From NCBI RefSeq assembly GCF_036345015.1, contig NZ_CP084098.1, positions 2,431,326-2,495,325 on the forward strand: a DNA stretch of 64,000 nucleotides, in the 5' to 3' direction. This DNA comes from Cyanobacterium sp. Dongsha4 (lineage in GTDB: Bacteria > Cyanobacteriota > Cyanobacteriia > Cyanobacteriales > Cyanobacteriaceae). Position 1 is the stretch's first letter, and each line of letters starts with the position of its first letter. Positions 16,533 through 25,819 of the stretch are shown here, one piece after another. Under the pieces are notes generated by a model, which had not been told where the DNA came from, did no database searches, and saw only the letters and a program-made list of their open reading frames with translations. Position numbers and translations under genes: made by a program.

Positions 16533-17684
16533 ATGAACCATTCTGTAAGTAGTACTAAAAGCCCCTTAAATTTAATTCAGTGGCTCGAATATCATTGGGC
16601 GACTCCTGCTTATGGGGGATGGGTTTTAATCGGTATTGCTTTAAGTTTTTTCGGGGCGGCAACCAACACGATGGCAGGATGGCTTTATGTTTTGAGCGGA
16701 ATGCTACTTTCTTTGTTGGGATTGAATTTTGTTGTGGCAATTAATACTCTCAAAAAATTGCAGATTAAACGTTTAGCGATCGCATCTGTTCATGCAGGAG
16801 ATGAATTAACCCTTTCTTTAAAGATTAATAATCCTACGCAAAAAAACAAAACTTTAATCACCATTTTAGAACACATCCCCCCCTCATTGGGCAAAGAAAT
16901 AAAACATAATATTGAAACTCTGCCATCTGGACAAGAAATACTTTTAACAGCTTATTTACAGACAAATAATAGAGGTATTTATCATTGGGATTATCTTAGT
17001 TTAAGAACCGCCGCCCCCTTTGGTTTATTTTATTGTAGTCGTTACTCTCAAGTTAAGACAAGTGCGATCGTTTATCCCCATATTCTCACCTTACAAAACT
17101 GTCCTTTGATTGATAACTTAGGTCAAGAAGAAGCCAGAAAAAGAGAAAGCAATCAAATATATAATAATGCCACAGAAGGAGTGACAAAGGCTTTAAGACA
17201 ATATCGTTATGGAGACCCTATTCGCTTAATTCATTGGCGTACAAGCGCTCGTTTAGGAGAATTACAAGTAAGAGAGTTAGAAACCATTACAGGAGGCGAA
17301 GAAATTACAATCTGTTTAGATAACTCTGGAGAATGGGATAAACAAGATTTTGAAAATGCAGTTATAGCAGTTGCGTCAATGTATTGTTACGCCAGTCGTC
17401 AACAACTAGAAGTTAAAGTATGGATAGGGGATATGGGATTGATTCATGGAAGAAAAGTCACCCTCGAAACTCTAGCAGGAGTCAACTATGGAGGTACGAT
17501 GAAAGATAATATTCCCCAATTACCTTTAATTTGGATTTCTCACAACTCTAATTACCTAAACTCTTTACCTTTAGGAAGTCGTTATTTTCTATTTAACAAA
17601 GATATTGTTTCCTCTTCTCTCAAGGGTATAATTTATGATTCCGAAACCAGTTTAATCAGTCAATTACAAAAACCTTTACAATAG
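16533..17684 (+). CDS. DUF58 domain membrane protein
   Basis: 383 aa. Two adjacent membrane segments (about 28-48 and 50-70) are followed by a long cytoplasmic part. The DUF58 signature RQYRYGDPIRLIHWRTSARL lies near residues 222-241 and continues into GELQVREL, leading into a von Willebrand-like region (ITICLDNSGEW). In other bacteria DUF58 proteins often pair with MoxR ATPases and transglutaminase-like proteins; neither is next to it here. The hairpin at 17704-17720 lies just after its stop. Confidence 0.9.
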   Translation: MNHSVSSTKSPLNLIQWLEYHWATPAYGGWVLIGIALSFFGAATNTMAGWLYVLSGMLLSLLGLNFVVAINTLKKLQIKRLAIASVHAGDELTLSLKINNPTQKNKTLITILEHIPPSLGKEIKHNIETLPSGQEILLTAYLQTNNRGIYHWDYLSLRTAAPFGLFYCSRYSQVKTSAIVYPHILTLQNCPLIDNLGQEEARKRESNQIYNNATEGVTKALRQYRYGDPIRLIHWRTSARLGELQVRELETITGGEEITICLDNSGEWDKQDFENAVIAVASMYCYASRQQLEVKVWIGDMGLIHGRKVTLETLAGVNYGGTMKDNIPQLPLIWISHNSNYLNSLPLGSRYFLFNKDIVSSSLKGIIYDSETSLISQLQKPLQ

Positions 17685-17691
17685 ACGCACA

Positions 17692-17723
17692 CTCAAAAAA
17701 AATACAGGCTAGATGCCTGTTTT
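17692..17723. terminator. Hairpin with flanking A and T runs after the DUF58 gene
   Basis: ACAGGC (17704-17709), loop TAGAT, GCCTGT (17715-17720), preceded by eight A and followed by a short T run. It could terminate the DUF58 transcript. A hairpin of nearly the same sequence (CAGGC, 5-nt loop, GCCTG) lies at 51557-51573. Confidence 0.6.
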
Positions 17724-17772
17724 ACAGTAAAAAACAATATTTTTAGAAAAAATTTAATATTTTTAAAATAAC

Positions 17773-17972
17773 TGACCTCAGTTCGGTTTAAGAATATCGG
17801 GTAAGTGTCAGGTTGTTGGGGTATTAGGGGGAAACAAGTAATGAGTTAGGAGTTAGGAGTTAAGAGTTAGAAGTTATTAATTATCAACTATTTACCTTTG
17901 CCCCTTGCCCTTTGCCCTTTGCCCTTTTCTCCATCACTCATGGATAAAAATTTATCCCGAACTCAGGTTAAC
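17773..17972. repeat. Complete copy of dispersed MITE-like repeat, 200 bp
   Basis: Left end TGACCTCAGTTCGGTTTAAG and inverted right end TTAACCTGAGTTCGGGATAA form imperfect terminal inverted repeats. The interior holds 7-bp-period stretches (GTTAGGA units near 17840 and TGCCCTT units near 17898-17925) and the core TTATCAACTATTTACC also found at 26780, 29617 and 55168. It ends 10 bp before the stop codon of the TerB-like gene. This is the clearest full-length member in the window. Confidence 0.7.
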
Positions 17973-17982
17973 TAAATAATAA

Positions 17983-18558
17983 CTAAATAATTTTTTTCAG
18001 AAAAAACTTTTTCACATTTCCCATAAAGGCTTTAAAAGGATGTTGAAATTTATCTAACTCATAATCTGCTCTTTGTTCTATTTTTTGCACTACTTCAGGA
18101 TCAAGGTTTAACAGTTGAATAAGTTGACGATATACTGCTTTTTCATCAGGACAAATTAAATTACCTTCATTATCAGGACTAGCTTTAATCACCATATAGG
18201 CGAGTTTGGCGGCTAAACAACGATCTTCATTAGTTTTTAATTGAGACACTAAATCAGAAAGGGGTATTGGATTTTGTTTATAGCGATTTAAAATGTCTTT
18301 AAAAGCAATTTCTGCATTAATTCTGGCTTGAGTTTGTTCAGCAACGCTAAATGAAGATAGACCCATCGTATTATAAAAAGGATCAGGATCATCAAAGTAA
18401 ATCGGTTCGGGTTCGGGAGGAAGATTAGACTTAAACTTTTCTAATAGTATTTCCGTTTCTTCTTCACTCAATTCATCATCAGCCCATGCTAAAGCACAAA
18501 CTATATTAAGAATCAATAATTGAGATTCTGGCAAAAATAAACTAGGATTGTCTGACAT
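17983..18558 (-). CDS. TerB-like (tellurite resistance) family protein
   Basis: A 191-aa cytosolic, all-helical protein. The N-terminal region (LLILNIVCALAWADDELSEE, then ETEILLEKF) matches the acidic first helices of TerB/co-chaperone DjlA-like domains. The second part (CLAAKLAYMVIKASPDNEGN) followed by a PDEKAVYRQL segment fits the rest of the fold. Asp and Glu clusters may bind metal. TerB-type proteins are linked to stress responses, but there are no other ter genes nearby, and the role is unknown. The dispersed repeat ends just beyond its 3' end. Confidence 0.75.
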   Translation of the reverse strand: MSDNPSLFLPESQLLILNIVCALAWADDELSEEETEILLEKFKSNLPPEPEPIYFDDPDPFYNTMGLSSFSVAEQTQARINAEIAFKDILNRYKQNPIPLSDLVSQLKTNEDRCLAAKLAYMVIKASPDNEGNLICPDEKAVYRQLIQLLNLDPEVVQKIEQRADYELDKFQHPFKAFMGNVKKFFLKKII

Positions 18559-18659
18559 TCTATTCTTCTTTTTTTATTGATAGTTAATAATATAATCAAG
18601 TATATTTAACCTGAAAAACTATTTTGGCTAAAAAAATTTACTTAAATAGTAATTAGTAA

Positions 18660-21140
18660 TTAGGAATTAGTTAACTGGTGTTCTCCTTTATTTAAGAAAG
18701 TGGCAATATCTTTAGAGGGTAAAGGACGACTTAGTAAATTACCTTGTATTTGATGACAACCCAAATTTCTCAATAATTCCATTTGTTCTAGTTTTTCCAC
18801 ACCTACAGCTACTAGACGAGAATTATAACCCTCACAAAATGCACTCATACATTGCACTAAAGATTGATTTTGAGGGTTGCTATCTAATTGAGTGATAATA
18901 GAGGGACTAATTTTTACAGTGTTAAAGGGGACTTTTTGTAAATAAACAAGGGAAGAAGTTCCACTGCCAAAACCATCAAAACAGAGCCGAACTTTTTGTT
19001 CTGATAATTTATTTAAAACTTGATAGGCATAGTCGGGATTTTGTAAGAAGCAGTTTTCTGTGATTTCTAGTTCTAGTAAATGGGCGGGTAATCCAGTTTG
19101 TTCGAGAATTCTAGTGATTGTTTCTAAAAAGTTGGGTTGACAGAATTGACGGGCGGAAATGTTAACCCCAATGGGTAGAGGTGAAATATTTTCTTGAGTC
19201 CACTTGTGCATCTGCATGGTGGCGGTTTGTAAAATCCAAACTCCTAAAGGCAACATAAAATCAGTTTCCTCTGTCAAACGCAAAAAGTGACGAGGAGTAA
19301 TTTTTCCTAATTCGGGATGTTCCCACCGCAGTAAGGTTTCTAAGCCAGTTAGTTCTCTTGTATTAATATCTGTTTGGGGTTGATAGCAGAGGAAGAATTG
19401 TTGTTCTTTAACGGCTGTACCAATTAAGTTTTCTAGTTTCAGAAGACTAGCACCTTTTGGAGTGAGGTTGAATCCCGTTACCCCATAATTAGGATTATTT
19501 ATTTTTACTTGTTCAAGGGATAGTAAACCATTTTTGGTGATTAAGGATTTGTCTTCCCCATCTATGGGATAAATCAATAAACTTAATTTTAGCTCTAGTT
19601 TAACTTGCTTATTGGCTGTCTGTTCTTGTAAGTAGCTAGTAAGAGTTGATGATATTTTTTTTGTAATTCTAGCAGGATCTCTTGGCCCTCTGATATGGGG
19701 AAATAAGACGGCAAATTTGTCTTCATCCCACCTAGCTATTAGATCACCTGTTCTAAGGCATGATTGAAAAATTTGAGTAAAGTTTTGTAGTAGTTTCTCG
19801 CTTTCATCTTTTGGGTGTTGATTTTGATATTCTTGCCAGTTTTCGATTTGTGCAAATAATACTCCCATTAGATATTGATAACGTTGGGCATTTGCGATCG
19901 CAATTTCTAATTGTTGTTCAAATAAATTTTGATTAGGAATATTTAAAAGAGCATCATGAAATGCTAAATAATTAGAATAGTCTTGGGAAGAACTTACCTG
20001 CTTATTAGGATTACGAAGTACAAAACAAAAAATTTCTTTATTCTGATAAGTAATTAAACTCACACTTGATTCTAAATTAACTAATGTACCATCAGGACGA
20101 CGATAAAGATATTCTTCTAGTAAATCTTGCTTCGTTTCTTGTACTTGAGTTAAATCTTTATTAAAACTGGTTAAATCACTGGCAATAATATTGTAAAGAG
20201 TTAAATTACTTAAGTCTTCGGAAGAATATCCCAACAATTTGGAAAAACCATCGTTGATTTCAATAATTCTGCGATTACTAGCATAAGCAAGAAAAACTCC
20301 CTCAGAAATATGTTTAAGAATGGCAAGGTAACGAGCTTGACTATCTTTTAATTGAGCTTCAGTTTGTTTTCTTTGAGTAAAATCATAAATATAACTTCTT
20401 ACCAGTTTTTTTTCAGACAAATAATGAACATACTGCTCAAAAACTTCCGAGCCGATTTTCACCTCTCTGAGAAATAAATTTCCTTGCCGATTATTATACT
20501 CAGTTAATAAACCCGAAAGAATGGGATGCTCTAATTTATCCTCATGGATTGTGTCAAATTTAATACTAGCGGCAGGATTTATATAAGTAATATTTCCTTC
20601 CCAATCTAGCTCGATAATTGGATTTGGACTTAATTCAGGGAATGAAGCTAAACGAATCAACTCTTGTTGGTCTTCAGGATTACTTGAATTTTCTTCTTTA
20701 CTAATCATAGTTTCGCTAGACTGATTAGTTAAAGTTACTCGTGAAGCGGATATGCGGTCTAAGTTTTCTGGGTTGAAAAGATCAATGCTAGAGTCGCTAG
20801 GGACAATATAATAATTAGCTTTTGCATCTGTGCCAAAACGAATACTATCTCCATGTTTTAATTCATGGGAAATAGTTGAATGCCCGTTGACAAATACACC
20901 ATTAGTACTTTTTTTTCCTTGTAAATCTCCATCTATTAAGCGGTAAGAAAAATTTTCTCCCTCTTCATCCATTTTACGAATTAAAGTGGCGTGAGTTCTT
21001 GAAACTTGATAATCATAAAGAATAATAGGGTTATGAGAATCTCGCCCGATAGTGTAGTTGCTTTCTTCTAAAAAGACGATTCTTCTACCTTTCCTATCTT
21101 CAATTACGAGAATGTGACGAAATTCCTGTGCTTCACTCAT
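18660..21140 (-). CDS. FHA-PAS-PAS-GGDEF-EAL protein with degenerate catalytic motifs
   Basis: 826 aa, soluble. Domains in order: FHA at about 10-110 (YTIGRDSHNPIILYDYQVSR), two PAS domains at about 165-260 and 265-385, GGDEF-like at about 390-550, EAL-like at about 565-815. The GGDEF motif is replaced by RWDEDKF near residue 473, so cyclase activity is unlikely. In EAL the lead motif is ETLLRW (about 603). Asn (VNISARQF) and Glu (LEITEN) are kept, but the paired-Asp motif DDFGTGYS reads FDGFGSGTS, losing the second Asp. It is probably a c-di-GMP sensor or a protein-interaction regulator linking phospho-Thr recognition to PAS input. That is inference; residual phosphodiesterase activity cannot be excluded. 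Confidence 0.85.
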   Translation of the reverse strand: MSEAQEFRHILVIEDRKGRRIVFLEESNYTIGRDSHNPIILYDYQVSRTHATLIRKMDEEGENFSYRLIDGDLQGKKSTNGVFVNGHSTISHELKHGDSIRFGTDAKANYYIVPSDSSIDLFNPENLDRISASRVTLTNQSSETMISKEENSSNPEDQQELIRLASFPELSPNPIIELDWEGNITYINPAASIKFDTIHEDKLEHPILSGLLTEYNNRQGNLFLREVKIGSEVFEQYVHYLSEKKLVRSYIYDFTQRKQTEAQLKDSQARYLAILKHISEGVFLAYASNRRIIEINDGFSKLLGYSSEDLSNLTLYNIIASDLTSFNKDLTQVQETKQDLLEEYLYRRPDGTLVNLESSVSLITYQNKEIFCFVLRNPNKQVSSSQDYSNYLAFHDALLNIPNQNLFEQQLEIAIANAQRYQYLMGVLFAQIENWQEYQNQHPKDESEKLLQNFTQIFQSCLRTGDLIARWDEDKFAVLFPHIRGPRDPARITKKISSTLTSYLQEQTANKQVKLELKLSLLIYPIDGEDKSLITKNGLLSLEQVKINNPNYGVTGFNLTPKGASLLKLENLIGTAVKEQQFFLCYQPQTDINTRELTGLETLLRWEHPELGKITPRHFLRLTEETDFMLPLGVWILQTATMQMHKWTQENISPLPIGVNISARQFCQPNFLETITRILEQTGLPAHLLELEITENCFLQNPDYAYQVLNKLSEQKVRLCFDGFGSGTSSLVYLQKVPFNTVKISPSIITQLDSNPQNQSLVQCMSAFCEGYNSRLVAVGVEKLEQMELLRNLGCHQIQGNLLSRPLPSKDIATFLNKGEHQLTNS

Positions 21141-21392
21141 TATGGATTTACCTAGAATAACTAATTTATGTTAAATAAATGTCAACTTTCTTCTTATGGC
21201 GGGTTGTTTTGAATACTTTGATTTGACTAATTTATCTTTGTCTTTCATCAATTATAGTTCACTAAGTAAATTATATTTCACTTGATATATAAACTTAAAT
21301 TTTATTTATTAAGGTTAAGGTATTAACGAGAAAGAAGGCTTAGGGGAGGGGTATTGGGGGATTAAGGGGAAACTCACTCTGACAATCAATTG

Positions 21393-22466
21393 CTAATTAT
21401 TAATTGAGACTACCATCAACACTAAAATGGTATTAATGATATAGAAAATACCTACTATTTGTGTTTCACTCCAACCGCTTAATTCTAAGTGATGGTGAAT
21501 AGGTGCCATTTTAAATAATCTTTTTCCTTTCCCTTCTGAGTCTTTTGTCGCTTTGTAATATGTTACCTGAGCAATAACCGATAAGGATTCAATAAAAAAT
21601 AATAAGCTGATAATAAATAAAGCCCATAGGTTTTCGCTTAAAATCCCCACTCCTGCTAACCCTGCCCCTAAAGCTAGTGAGCCAGTATCACCCATAAATA
21701 CAGAGGCTTTATTGCGATTGTGTAAGACAAATCCTAAACAACTACCACTAATGGCTAAACAAAAAATAAGTAAATCGGGATGGGAGTTAGCGGTTAATAT
21801 TCCTAAACCTAAAAATGCGATCGCACCTGTGCCTCCTGCTAATCCATCAACTCCATCAGTTAAGTTAGTAGCATTACTTTCAGCTACCATAACGAAGACG
21901 GCAACAAACCAAAAAAGAAAACTTAGAGGCAAAATGATGTTGAATGGTAAAGTAACATTGGTGATAGATGCAGGTTGAGTGAAAAACATCCAGACACAAA
22001 AAATAACGGCAAAACCTACCTGTAAAATTAATTTTTGTTTAGGGGTTAAACCTAAATTTGTTTTTTTACGCAAAATTTGCCAATCATCAACCCAACCGAT
22101 AAAGCTATAGGCAAAAGTTAGTAATACTAAAGCAGTGACATTAGGGCTGAAATTTGCCATGATTAGAGCAATAATTAAGCCAGTGGGAATGAAGAAAATT
22201 CCGCCCATTGTAGGAGTTCCAGCTTTTTTGAGGTGACTTTGAGGGCCATCTTCTTGAATAATTTGAGAGGCTTTAATTTTCTGTAGTATGGGAACAACGA
22301 TATAACCTAATATACCGCTAATGAGTGTTGCTATCCACAGAGGCAGAGTTTGAATTTTATCTAAGGATATAAAAGAAAGTGTAGAGAGAATTACGGTTAG
22401 CAAGATTAAAAGTAACCATCCTGTAGGATTGAAAATGCGATCGAATGATAATGTATTAGTTTTCAT
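21393..22466 (-). CDS. mraY: Phospho-N-acetylmuramoyl-pentapeptide transferase
   Basis: Membrane enzyme that joins UDP-MurNAc-pentapeptide to undecaprenyl phosphate, giving lipid I in peptidoglycan synthesis. 357 aa with about ten membrane segments. Signatures are GTPTMGGIFF, GWVDDWQILRKK (catalytic Asp pair), ESNATNLTDGVDGLAGG and the MAPIHHHLELSGWSE segment. It is a single gene here, not part of a dcw cluster, as usual in cyanobacteria. Confidence 0.96.
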   Translation of the reverse strand: MKTNTLSFDRIFNPTGWLLLILLTVILSTLSFISLDKIQTLPLWIATLISGILGYIVVPILQKIKASQIIQEDGPQSHLKKAGTPTMGGIFFIPTGLIIALIMANFSPNVTALVLLTFAYSFIGWVDDWQILRKKTNLGLTPKQKLILQVGFAVIFCVWMFFTQPASITNVTLPFNIILPLSFLFWFVAVFVMVAESNATNLTDGVDGLAGGTGAIAFLGLGILTANSHPDLLIFCLAISGSCLGFVLHNRNKASVFMGDTGSLALGAGLAGVGILSENLWALFIISLLFFIESLSVIAQVTYYKATKDSEGKGKRLFKMAPIHHHLELSGWSETQIVGIFYIINTILVLMVVSINN

Positions 22467-22604
22467 AGTTGTTGATAATTAATCATCAAGAAGAAGTGTT
22501 TACTTTAATAAAAGACTCTACCTCAGAGGGTTATTTCAGGTTGTCAAAATTCTATAATAAAATGGTCTTGATTTATCTGATTAAAATGATTTTTTTCCAT
22601 AGGT

Positions 22605-24479
22605 TTATTCAAAAACTGAGGCTAAAAAATTAGTGGCACTATTGACATCTAAAGGAGGAGAATAGAAATAACCTTGAGCAAAGTCACAACCAAGATAAGT
22701 TAGAATGTCTTTCTGCATTTTATTTTCTACCCCTTCGGCCACAACTTCCATTTTCAAACTATGAGCTAAGGCTAGAATCGTTTTAATAATAGTTTGACTA
22801 CTCATCTCAGCACTCATTTTATCCACAAAACTTTTATCTATTTTTAGGGTTTTAATCGGTAGAGAATGTAAGCGACTAAGGGAAGAATATCCCGTACCAA
22901 AATCATCGATACAAAGGTGAATACCTCTATCATTTATCTTGTTTAAAATGTCAAAAGTTGAAGAAGTTGCGTCTTCTAAATACCCTTCAGTAATTTCTAT
23001 TTTTAAACAACTCTCAGGAAATAATTTTCGATTTAAAAAAGAATCTATTTTTTCTGTAATATTACTTTGAGATAAATTAATAATTGATAAATTAACATTA
23101 ACAAAAATATGGGTAAAATTCCGAAAAGATGAATACCAAATTCCTAATTGGTGACAGGCTTTTGTCAATACAAAATCATTGAGCCAATTGATTAAGCCGA
23201 TTTCCTCTGCAATGGAAACAAATAATTGTGGAGAAATAAAACCAAATTGGGGATGATTCCAACGAATTAGGGCTTCAAAGCCTTTAATAATGTTATTTTT
23301 TAGGCAAAAAATCGGTTGATAATATAAGTCTAATTTTTCTTCTTCTAATGCCTTTCTTAAATCATTTTCCAACTCTAGCCTAGATAAAGCCTGATTTCTG
23401 ATAGTTTCATCTAAAATAACATAAGTTCCTTTACCATTTTTTTTTGCTTGATATAAGGCAACATCTCCATCCCTTAAAATATTAGTAACATCTACTTTTT
23501 GATAGTTATGAATTGCTACCCCAATACTGGCATTAATAAATAATTTATAATTATTAACAATAAAAGGTTTTTGTAATTCTTGTAAAAGTAATTTAACAGT
23601 ATTAGTTATATTTTTTATACATTTATCATCTTGTAAAAGAATAATAAACTCATCCCCCCCAAAACGACTAACGAGAGAATTTTCGGGAGAAAAATGAATC
23701 AATCTTTCCGCAACTAAGATTAATAATTTATCTCCAATTAAATGTCCTAAACTGTCATTAATTACTTTAAAACGATCTAAATCAATAAAGAGAATAGAAT
23801 GGAAAATATCAGCATTAATCGGGTTTTTATTGTTTGCTTCTTGAATTAAATCAGTTAAATAAGAATTAAGCCAATTACGGTTTGGTAATTTTGTTAAGTC
23901 ATCATAGTAGGCTTTGTATGCTAATTCCTTTTCTCTTTGTCTTAACTCTAATAATGCTTGATGTAAATTTTTTGTTTTTTCATTAACTTTATCTTCCAAA
24001 TTTTTATTCAATTTAATTAGCTTTTTCTCCGCTTTTTTTCTAGCTTTTATTTCTGCTTCTAATTGTTTATTTTTATGGCTTAGTGTTTTGTTTACATTAA
24101 CCAATTTTAAATGTATTTTTACTCTATATAATACTTCTTCTGGTTGGAATGGTTTAGTTATATAATCAACTCCTCCAATTTTTAAGCCCTTTATTTTATA
24201 TTCCAAATCGTCTAATGAGGTCATAAAAATAATGGGGATATTTGCGATCGCACTATTCTTTTTTATTTCAATACAAGTCTCAAATCCGTTAATTTCAGGC
24301 ATTTTTATATCCAAAAGGATTAAATTTGGCTGTATTTCTATTGCTTTTTCTATGCCTTGATAGCCATTTTTACACTCAAAAGTTTTAAAATTTTCTCGCT
24401 CTAAAATCTTCACTAAGACTTTTCTATAAGTTGCATTATCGTCAATGATTAGAATTAAATCTGAGTGTTTATCTCCCAT
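22605..24479 (-). CDS. Response regulator with intact GGDEF and EAL domains
   Basis: 624 aa. Receiver domain at about 8-125 with the phospho-acceptor Asp in LILLDIKMP and the conserved KPF. A coiled coil lies at about 125-185, then GGDEF at about 187-345 with an intact SRFGGDEFIILL near residue 275, and EAL at about 365-615 with FEALIRWNHP, DDFGTGYSSL, LKIDKSFV and VVAEGVEN. Both c-di-GMP synthesis and breakdown motifs are complete, so the output may be switched by phosphorylation. No histidine kinase is adjacent. It contrasts with the degenerate FHA-PAS protein at 18660, two genes away. Confidence 0.92.
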   Translation of the reverse strand: MGDKHSDLILIIDDNATYRKVLVKILERENFKTFECKNGYQGIEKAIEIQPNLILLDIKMPEINGFETCIEIKKNSAIANIPIIFMTSLDDLEYKIKGLKIGGVDYITKPFQPEEVLYRVKIHLKLVNVNKTLSHKNKQLEAEIKARKKAEKKLIKLNKNLEDKVNEKTKNLHQALLELRQREKELAYKAYYDDLTKLPNRNWLNSYLTDLIQEANNKNPINADIFHSILFIDLDRFKVINDSLGHLIGDKLLILVAERLIHFSPENSLVSRFGGDEFIILLQDDKCIKNITNTVKLLLQELQKPFIVNNYKLFINASIGVAIHNYQKVDVTNILRDGDVALYQAKKNGKGTYVILDETIRNQALSRLELENDLRKALEEEKLDLYYQPIFCLKNNIIKGFEALIRWNHPQFGFISPQLFVSIAEEIGLINWLNDFVLTKACHQLGIWYSSFRNFTHIFVNVNLSIINLSQSNITEKIDSFLNRKLFPESCLKIEITEGYLEDATSSTFDILNKINDRGIHLCIDDFGTGYSSLSRLHSLPIKTLKIDKSFVDKMSAEMSSQTIIKTILALAHSLKMEVVAEGVENKMQKDILTYLGCDFAQGYFYSPPLDVNSATNFLASVFE

Positions 24480-24859
24480 AAGTTATTAAGTTATTTATAG
24501 CTTAATCAAAAATTAAGCAGTTTTTAACCTTTGATTAACCAAGGTTTTTATACTGACTTTAATTATTATAATCAAGAATCTAAAATGTATGAAAACAATT
24601 TTTATTACATATAGTAATTCATAGTTTGTTATTAATTAAAAGCTATATTTTATCAAAAAAATATTTTAGAAAAAAACAGAGATAATGTTTATTATCCAGT
24701 AGTTATGATTAATTAAGACAAAATAATTTCTCTAACCTTTTTTTAACAGTTTTTATAGCAAAATAAAAGCTAAAAGTTTATAAATTATTATTAAATAATT
24801 CCTTATTTTTTAACCTAACCAATAATATACATATTCAGCATAATAGAGCCTAAATAATA
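24480..24859. other. 380-bp AT-rich spacer
   Basis: No gene, hairpin of note or family repeat seen. It lies upstream of the response-regulator gene (minus), so it should contain that promoter, and downstream of pfkB in the same direction. Long A/T runs dominate. Confidence 0.5.
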
Positions 24860-25717
24860 TCATTGAAATTGACTTAAAATAACTATTGCTCCCGAATGAC
24901 TAGCAATATAAGCACCAATTTGATTCGCTTTAGAAATGATTTCAAGAGGTTTTAAACCTTGTAAATATCCTGTTATAATAGCCGCCGAAACTCCATCTCC
25001 TGCTCCTACTGAATCTGCATTAATATCTTTTGTTGCTCTCGATATTTCTCCACTATACTCTCCAGTTTTATCAATCCATTTAGTGCCTTTCTCTCCCTGA
25101 GTTAAAACTATTAAATCTAATTGATAATTATTTAACCAAGTTGAAAGATTGCGATCGAATTTAAGATGATTAATGAGATATTCTGCTTCAAATAAATTAA
25201 GTTTGAGAATATTAGTATGATAAATACTTTGTAGAATTATTTGTTGATTAATTATCGGATTACGCAAGTTTAAATCTAAAAATTTTATCCCTTTAAATTG
25301 ACTGATAATAGTGTTTATAGTTTGACGGCTGACAATATTTCTTTGAGCTAAAGTACCAAAATATAGAACCTGGTAATTGTGCAAATTATTGAGTAAATTA
25401 TTATCTAAAGCTAAGTAATCCCAAGCAACATTTTCTTTAATAAGATAGCTTGGCTCTCCACTTTTGCTTAAATTAACAATTACTTTGCCTGTTTCTTTTT
25501 CTTGATCCCATTGTATATAATCAGAATTAACCCCTTTTTGATGTAAATTTTTGGCAATTTTCGCTCCTAAAATATCTTGCCCAATTCTCGTTAACAGGGT
25601 CACTTCTGCCCCTAGTTGTACACAGTTAACACTAAAATTAACAGGAGCACCTCCTAAAACTTTTTTATGGGGAAAAAAATCAAATAATGCCTCCCCAATG
25701 GCTAATATATTATTCAT
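24860..25717 (-). CDS. PfkB-family sugar kinase (fructokinase-like)
   Basis: A ribokinase-fold kinase. I prefer the ATG at 25717, giving 285 aa beginning MNNILAIGEALFDF, to a start 10 codons upstream, since the family begins directly with IGE(A/L). A GGAT lies about 8 nt before it. The N-terminal substrate signature LGGAPVNFSVNCVQLG and C-terminal catalytic DSVGAGDGVSAAII are both present. Fructose is the most likely substrate, but adenosine- or ribose-type kinases share the fold. It is 102 bp behind hemD in the same direction. Confidence 0.85.
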   Translation of the reverse strand: MNNILAIGEALFDFFPHKKVLGGAPVNFSVNCVQLGAEVTLLTRIGQDILGAKIAKNLHQKGVNSDYIQWDQEKETGKVIVNLSKSGEPSYLIKENVAWDYLALDNNLLNNLHNYQVLYFGTLAQRNIVSRQTINTIISQFKGIKFLDLNLRNPIINQQIILQSIYHTNILKLNLFEAEYLINHLKFDRNLSTWLNNYQLDLIVLTQGEKGTKWIDKTGEYSGEISRATKDINADSVGAGDGVSAAIITGYLQGLKPLEIISKANQIGAYIASHSGAIVILSQFQ

Positions 25718-25819
25718 AATTAATGATCCAAAAATCTGATCCAACAATCGGAAACAATGACAAACTATGAAATATTAGTAAATTTTGCTACACCCAACAA
25801 GGTCATAATTTTGGATGAT

